Below, piece by piece: positions 59,211-64,000 of a stretch of DNA of 64,000 bases. The number at the start of each line of letters is the position of its first letter. Positions within the stretch are counted from its first letter, which is position 1. The notes beneath the pieces are model-generated. The model had not been told where the DNA came from. It saw only the letters and a program-made list of their open reading frames with translations, and did not search any database. The stretch comes from Eremomyces bilateralis CBS 781.70 (taxonomy: Eukaryota; Ascomycota; Dothideomycetes; Eremomycetales; Eremomycetaceae). The stretch lies in contig NW_022985068.1 in NCBI RefSeq assembly GCF_010015585.1, positions 1-64,000 on the forward strand, written 5' to 3'. Made by a program: the position numbers and the translations under genes.

Positions 59211-60280
59211 CTATTTATTCGCTAGCACGTACCGGTATCTCGCCTTTCCTTTAACCATATCTTGTACGACTTGGTTTGCTTCAGCCAGTTGCCGAACATC
59301 AGCCCATGGTGTGAGATTTTCTTTGGCCGCGAACTCCAACATCTTCCTCGCTGTGCTCCGTGATCCAATCAGGCTGCCCCCCAGTTTGAGATTCTTTGAT
59401 AGTGGCGCAAAGGCCGAGAATTATGGAATCGGACCCGCCGGTGCGCCGACTTGAACCATTGTACCGTTCACATCCAAGAGGGCTAGATATTCTTCCAACC
59501 GCATGCCTGGACCTGAGACGGTTGATATGACGAGGTCCAATGAATCAGCATGTTTCTTTGACCACCCTTCTTCCTCTTCCGTTGCGATGTATTGGTCGGC
59601 CCCTATCTTCAGAGTATTCGCTCGCTTGCTTGAGGACCGCAATATCGCAACAACCTTATCTCATTTGAGAGCTTTTGCGAATAGGATGGCAAAGTGGCCC
59701 AATCCTCCAACTCCAACCACGCCAACACGTTTGCCTGGCCCAGCTCCGTTTTCAATAAAGGCGAGTACACTGTCAAGCCGGCGCATAGCATTGGGGCTGC
59801 TGCTCCCGAAGCCAGTCCGTCCGGTATGTGAAATGCGAAAGCTGCGGGACCCCGCCAGTATTTCGCGTATCCTCCGTACGACTTCTGTCCATCCATGTAC
59901 GTCGAATCGTAGGTTGCGACGAAGTCGATCTTGCAGTGGTTCTCCAAGTCCGCCGAGCATCTTTCACAGTCGGCTCGAAGGCAGGCATTGCACTGCACAC
60001 CGACACCGATCCTATCGCCAACTTTAATATCACGCACTGCTTCCCCAACGCGGATGACATGTCCAACAATTTCATGACCCACAACAATAGGGTAGTCGGT
60101 GGGGTTTCACCCTGAGCGGAGAGAACTAATGTCGCTACCACAAACGCCGCAGTGACTGATTGCAATGTCGATGTCCGTATCCGTAAAAGGTTTTGGCTCA
60201 TAGGACTCCCACTTCATATGACCATCAACTGAAGAGGCATCGTGAGCGACCTAGACTTCGAAAGAGTAGTTTGAGTTCAT
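59211..60280 (-). pseudogene. Decayed NADP-dependent zinc alcohol dehydrogenase (ADH6/CAD-like)
   Basis: Medium-chain dehydrogenase blocks run on the minus strand in correct order from ATG 60280: HDASSVDGHMKWESYEPKPF, ISHCGVCGSDISS, VVGHEIVGHVIRVGEAV, the structural zinc loop CNACLRADCERC, SYGGYAKYW, the Rossmann motif GVVGVGGLGHFAILFAKAL, then KNLKLGGSLIGSRSTARKML and the end at TAG 59211. The reading frame is broken: stop codons sit at positions where relatives have Trp (TAG near 60251, TGA near 60108, TGA after FAKALK near 59668). There is also a TAA near 59417, and frame changes near 60114 and 59755. The enzyme would have reduced aldehydes with NADPH. The Trp-to-stop pattern is what C-to-T change (RIP-like) would give. 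A clear pseudogene. Confidence 0.88.
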
Positions 60281-61284
60281 AATGTCAGTGTAGTGATGGT
60301 GACTGTGATGATGATAGAGGGATAGACTCAAGGTTTGCCCGGTCAAGACTTATGATGGCCACTTACTACGAATGGTGTACGTGAAGATGATATCATCCTC
60401 TGCCTAATGAAATGGCATTCCTTCTCTCCGCCGAATCGAGGTACGGATTGCATAAGAGGTAAGTTACCTACATCATCATACACAGCTTGAAAGTGCTTTG
60501 GCCGGATGATCGGGACCAGCTCAGCGACTGAACCGTTCCGTTGAGCCTTAAAAGTGCCCGCCTGCAGGCCAGATCTCGCAACTCTAACCAACTCTCAAAC
60601 CTAGCCATGAGCCTCCCAGATCCAGGCGACGACCTAGTCCATCCGTCGAACATCTATTTTAACTAGATTAAGTTGTGAACTAGAAGTTTGGCTGGGGTGT
60701 GAGTCGGTAGATTTATCTGACCCTCAGGGATGGCTCCTGTGTCTGCGAGGAGAGCTCTGGCACGTGATATCACCCTGTTACATAATCATGCATCTTATCC
60801 TGTCGTCCACACATCAGATGACACAGAATCCTGATACGGAATCCTGAACGACGATCATGATCCAGTTGGAACTGTCCGACAGCAACTTGGTTATCGTCTT
60901 TTCATTGCCTTACTTCCGTAGAAAAGTGCTGTATAAATCCCATCACGAATTAACGACTTGACGACGAATGTTTACGGCTTCTTTCGGCGGTTCACCATCA
61001 GGGATACGAACCGGGATCCGCGCTATTGGCCCAGCCTCACGCCTTTTTCAGCTAGCAACGACACCAGCGTGCAGTCTCCAATTGCGAATCGTCCTTAGTT
61101 TTGCCACAACAACCCTCAGTGGAGTATCCCCATAACTAACCCGCTTTGTTGGAGAGCTCATCGCGACGAAGTTTGGTTCGCAGTACCAGTTCCTGACATG
61201 ATCCCTTAAACCCTATGTTTACTGTTTATTGCACCGCGCACTCCATCTGTTTGCCGCTGAGCAACGAAGCTCTCGCCCAACACC
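60281..61284. other. Divergent upstream region of the RS/glycine-zipper gene
   Basis: No gene seen in 1.0 kb. Minus-strand frames near 60343-60650 lack motifs. Confidence 0.5.
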
Positions 61285-64000
61285 ATGTGGAGCAAGCTCA
61301 CCGGAAAGTCCTCCGACACGTCGCATGATGGTCGGAGGCGGGAGCGCGATCGCGAGAGAGAGAAAGATAAAACACGAGAGAAAGATAGAGACTGGGAGGA
61401 TGTGCCATCGTCTTCGAAACGGAGGACTGAGTCCGTGGTTACCTCATCGACGAGCAGGAAACCTGCGACGACAACGGAAGGTTGGACGAGACCTCGCGAG
61501 CCTAGTCACCGGAATTCATACCCTCCTCCGGCGCCTTCATCCGTATCCGTATCATCGTATGCAACAGCGAGAACGGGCCGGTTAGAGAGAGCAAGCACAA
61601 TGGATGATTATGTTTTGGATGCGAGAGATGACTCTGCACGATACGACAGAAGCGAAACAGGCGAGGTGCGACGATCGTCGAAGTCTGACAAACATCGGGA
61701 GCGATCGACCAGCCACGATCGCAAGAAGAGCTCGAAGAGCAGAGATCGGTCACGAAGTCGAGATAGAGAGGGGAAGCGGAGTAAAGATGACGAGAAGGAG
61801 AAGCGGCGGGATAAGAAGGAAAAGAGCGAATCTAATGGCGAGAAGAAAAGAAGCAAACGAGATTCGGAAGGTTCGAGATATGCCGGCTCTCGTGCTCCCA
61901 GCATCGTTAGCCCACGAGAAGATGATGCTCCTTCAACTTCCAGGGCTGGCTTCAGCGCGCAAGTCGGAGGTGCCGGTTTCTCGCAATTCCCTGGCCAAGT
62001 TGGCGCATCAACCAGCCCCGGCCCAATCGGTCGACCGTCCTCGACTTCATACGGAGAGATGCAACACGTCTCCTCGCAATTCCCCGGCCAGGATCCTGCG
62101 ACTTTCGCCGGACCACCGCTCCGTCCGCTGATCGCCGCATCCGAAGGAGGCCCAGGACTTGCCGCCGATTTCTACGGCGATGGCGGCGAATCCGTTCTCC
62201 GTCAACCCGGCGTTCGACCACACACTCCAGTTGTTACCGGCGCCCAGCCGCATTTGATGTCGGCGTCAGCTGTTCCAACGCCTGCGGAAGATACTGGGCA
62301 GGGAACTGCTGCGGATTACTACACGGAGCATGCAGCGGGCATGGAGGGCGCATCGAGTGCCTGGTCACAACAACACGCCAACCTACCAAGTGGACCGGAG
62401 AACGTTGTGAAGCCTGGAAAGCCTGGCAAGCCAGGCAAGAATGGCAAGCACTCATCTGCTGGCACCGCAGCAGCATTGGCTGGAGGCGCAGCCCTGGGTT
62501 ATGGATTGGGACATGGTGGACACTCGAATGGCTCAACGCAAGCTGGCGCTTTATACCAACAAGGGGCCAATTCGTCCATGTCGACAGTCATTCCTGCTGG
62601 ATCTTTGTCTGGCAAGCCTAGCAAGAACGGCAAGAATGGAAAGAAACCTTCGCGAAGAGACAGTTCTTCTTCGGACGACCACTCGAACCTCCCTGCCTAT
62701 GCGGCTGGTGCAGCTGGTCTAGCTGCTGGTGCGTATGCGCTGGGCCACCATCACAACGGATCAACCTCACCACGCTTTTCCCCCGCTCCACCGCCCGGAT
62801 CGTACATGTCTGGGGGTGCAGGTCCACCTGGGTCGCTCGGTCCGTCAGGATATGCGGCGGGGATGGGCGGCGGGGCGATGGCGTTTCAACATCACATGGA
62901 GCATCATCAGCGGCACCATGGTCCGATAGGCAAGTTGGTCGAATGGTGGAAAGATTACGAAGACATCGCGAAGATGGAAGCATATACCGAATACATTGGT
63001 GTCTGTCGATATTGCTTTGACCCTCATAGTAGCCCTGCGGATGCGCCACGCAAACATAATTCCGCAAAACGACGCAGGTCGAGAGAATTCGGTGGAAGAG
63101 TGGATAAAGACCAGCGCTACTACACGGCGGGTTCCAGCAAGATCAGTCTGTCCGGCTCGGATAGCGATTCCAGAAAGCGCAAGAAGAAGACCAGCAAGGC
63201 AGGTGTTCTCGCTACTGGACTCGGCGCATATGGTCTCGCGAAGGCCGCCAAGGGCATCTGGAACAACCAGGACTTCGATGATACATACTCCGTCAAATCA
63301 GGCAAATACATCGGAAACGATCCGCGATATGACAGCCGTCATCGAAGTCGCAGCCGAGACCGTCAATCCCGCGTGGACACCGGCATCACGCACAATGGAA
63401 AAGCATACAAAGTCCGACACGATCGGCATCGTTCGCGATCTCGGTCTAGGTCTCGCGACCGGACGAGTGGGATACTCGGTGCCGCTGCTGGGGCAGCCGC
63501 AGGTGCGACCTTTTTGGGAGCATCGTCCTCTTCGAAACATCGACATGCTTCGCGGAGCCCTGCGAGGAAGGAGCACGTGCAGGTGCGTCGACGCCATAAG
63601 AGCCGGAGTCGCAGTCGAAGCCCGAATAAGCTGGCAGCCATTGGCGTGAGCCATCCGCGGCACGGTCACAGCGGCTATTCTCTTGCATCTTCATCTCGGT
63701 CGCACGGCGAGCATCGAAAATCTCCAAAGGGAAAGAACGCCGGACTTGCTGCGCTTGGTCTTGGAATGCTAGGTGCCTCTGCTGCGTCGAGTTCAGGACG
63801 GAAGAAGTCGAAGGCAAAGAAGAAGAAGAAGACGAAAACTGGTTTCTTCAACTTCGGCAACGGCTCCAACTCCTCCGAATCGTCCGACGACGGCCTTATT
63901 TACGGTTCCAAGCTCGACCTCAGTCGCCACTCTAGCAACCGATCCTCCAAAGGCCGCAAAGCCAAGCGCAAGTCCTCCCATGAAAACCTCAACGCCACTC
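61285..64000 (+). CDS. Arg/Ser-rich protein with repeated glycine-zipper-like segments (3' end outside window)
   Basis: From ATG 61285 (CACCATG context) the frame is open without a break to the window edge: 905 codons, no stop reached. The first 230 residues are a charged RS/RD/KE domain (RDREREKDKTREKDRD, SRDREGKRSKDDEKEK). A Gly/Pro/Ser stretch follows with two SQFPGQ repeats. Five short Ala/Gly-rich hydrophobic segments then alternate with basic RS stretches: AGTAAALAGGAALGYGLGH, YAAGAAGLAAGAYALGHHH, KAGVLATGLGAYGLAKAAKG, ILGAAAGAAAGATFLGASS, NAGLAALGLGMLGASAASS. Between the second and third is a conserved-looking block, KLVEWWKDYEDIAKMEAYTE with YIGVCRYCFDPHSS and HRSRSRDR-type motifs. 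It recalls DUF3824-type fungal proteins and might be the N-terminus of a very large scaffold, possibly of the Woronin-body tether (Leashin) kind; both are inference. Confidence 0.75.
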   Translation, partial: MWSKLTGKSSDTSHDGRRRERDREREKDKTREKDRDWEDVPSSSKRRTESVVTSSTSRKPATTTEGWTRPREPSHRNSYPPPAPSSVSVSSYATARTGRLERASTMDDYVLDARDDSARYDRSETGEVRRSSKSDKHRERSTSHDRKKSSKSRDRSRSRDREGKRSKDDEKEKRRDKKEKSESNGEKKRSKRDSEGSRYAGSRAPSIVSPREDDAPSTSRAGFSAQVGGAGFSQFPGQVGASTSPGPIGRPSSTSYGEMQHVSSQFPGQDPATFAGPPLRPLIAASEGGPGLAADFYGDGGESVLRQPGVRPHTPVVTGAQPHLMSASAVPTPAEDTGQGTAADYYTEHAAGMEGASSAWSQQHANLPSGPENVVKPGKPGKPGKNGKHSSAGTAAALAGGAALGYGLGHGGHSNGSTQAGALYQQGANSSMSTVIPAGSLSGKPSKNGKNGKKPSRRDSSSSDDHSNLPAYAAGAAGLAAGAYALGHHHNGSTSPRFSPAPPPGSYMSGGAGPPGSLGPSGYAAGMGGGAMAFQHHMEHHQRHHGPIGKLVEWWKDYEDIAKMEAYTEYIGVCRYCFDPHSSPADAPRKHNSAKRRRSREFGGRVDKDQRYYTAGSSKISLSGSDSDSRKRKKKTSKAGVLATGLGAYGLAKAAKGIWNNQDFDDTYSVKSGKYIGNDPRYDSRHRSRSRDRQSRVDTGITHNGKAYKVRHDRHRSRSRSRSRDRTSGILGAAAGAAAGATFLGASSSSKHRHASRSPARKEHVQVRRRHKSRSRSRSPNKLAAIGVSHPRHGHSGYSLASSSRSHGEHRKSPKGKNAGLAALGLGMLGASAASSSGRKKSKAKKKKKTKTGFFNFGNGSNSSESSDDGLIYGSKLDLSRHSSNRSSKGRKAKRKSSHENLNAT

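Overview
This 64 kb window looks like part of a filamentous ascomycete chromosome (Pezizomycotina, most like Eurotiales). The signs are short GT-AG introns (46 to about 120 nt, one near 360 nt), an eisosome Pil1/Lsp1 gene, NACHT genes carrying WD40 or ankyrin repeats, low-complexity Myb/SANT and CCCH proteins, and Trp-to-stop damage of the kind RIP produces. A run of N marks an assembly gap at 22451-22725.

Layout. (1) 1-7370: an almost complete DNA transposon of the CACTA/Plavaka-like (CMC) group. It has 30-bp terminal inverted repeats, arrays of a TCAACGGT-type motif just inside both ends, a four-exon accessory gene and a two-exon transposase with one in-frame TAG. (2) 7.4-17.8 kb: two divergently oriented NLR (STAND) genes. 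One is a NACHT-WD40 gene that has lost its P-loop end but keeps about ten nearly identical WD40 repeats; the other is an apparently intact NACHT-ankyrin gene of about 2,200 residues. (3) 17.9-19.8 kb: a small graveyard holding the C-terminal piece of an NRPS-like reductase and a decayed protein kinase gene. (4) 20.2-31.9 kb: a compact housekeeping block: RNA15/CstF-64-like, an AT-hook protein interrupted by the gap, MTC1-like, a small DUF2462 protein, Pil1-like and a Myb-like protein. (5) 31.9-46.4 kb: two multi-exon Myb/SANT genes, each behind a gene-poor stretch of 5-6 kb; the first stretch holds a MITE. (6) 46.4-64.0 kb: a multi-pass membrane protein, a CCCH zinc-finger protein, a copper amine oxidase, a decayed NADP-dependent alcohol dehydrogenase, and a long Arg/Ser-rich gene with glycine-zipper-like segments that runs off the right edge.

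How it fits together. The left 20 kb is the dynamic part: transposon, NLR genes with homogenised repeats, and dead metabolic genes. From 20 kb rightward most genes serve core functions (mRNA 3'-end formation, telomere capping, plasma-membrane organisation, chromatin or transcription). Three Myb/SANT genes within about 15 kb, two with very long upstream regions, suggest developmentally regulated transcription factors; this is inference. The best leads for something new are the divergent NLR pair with its unusual WD40 linker expansions, the accessory protein and subterminal repeats of the transposon, and the edge-truncated glycine-zipper protein.
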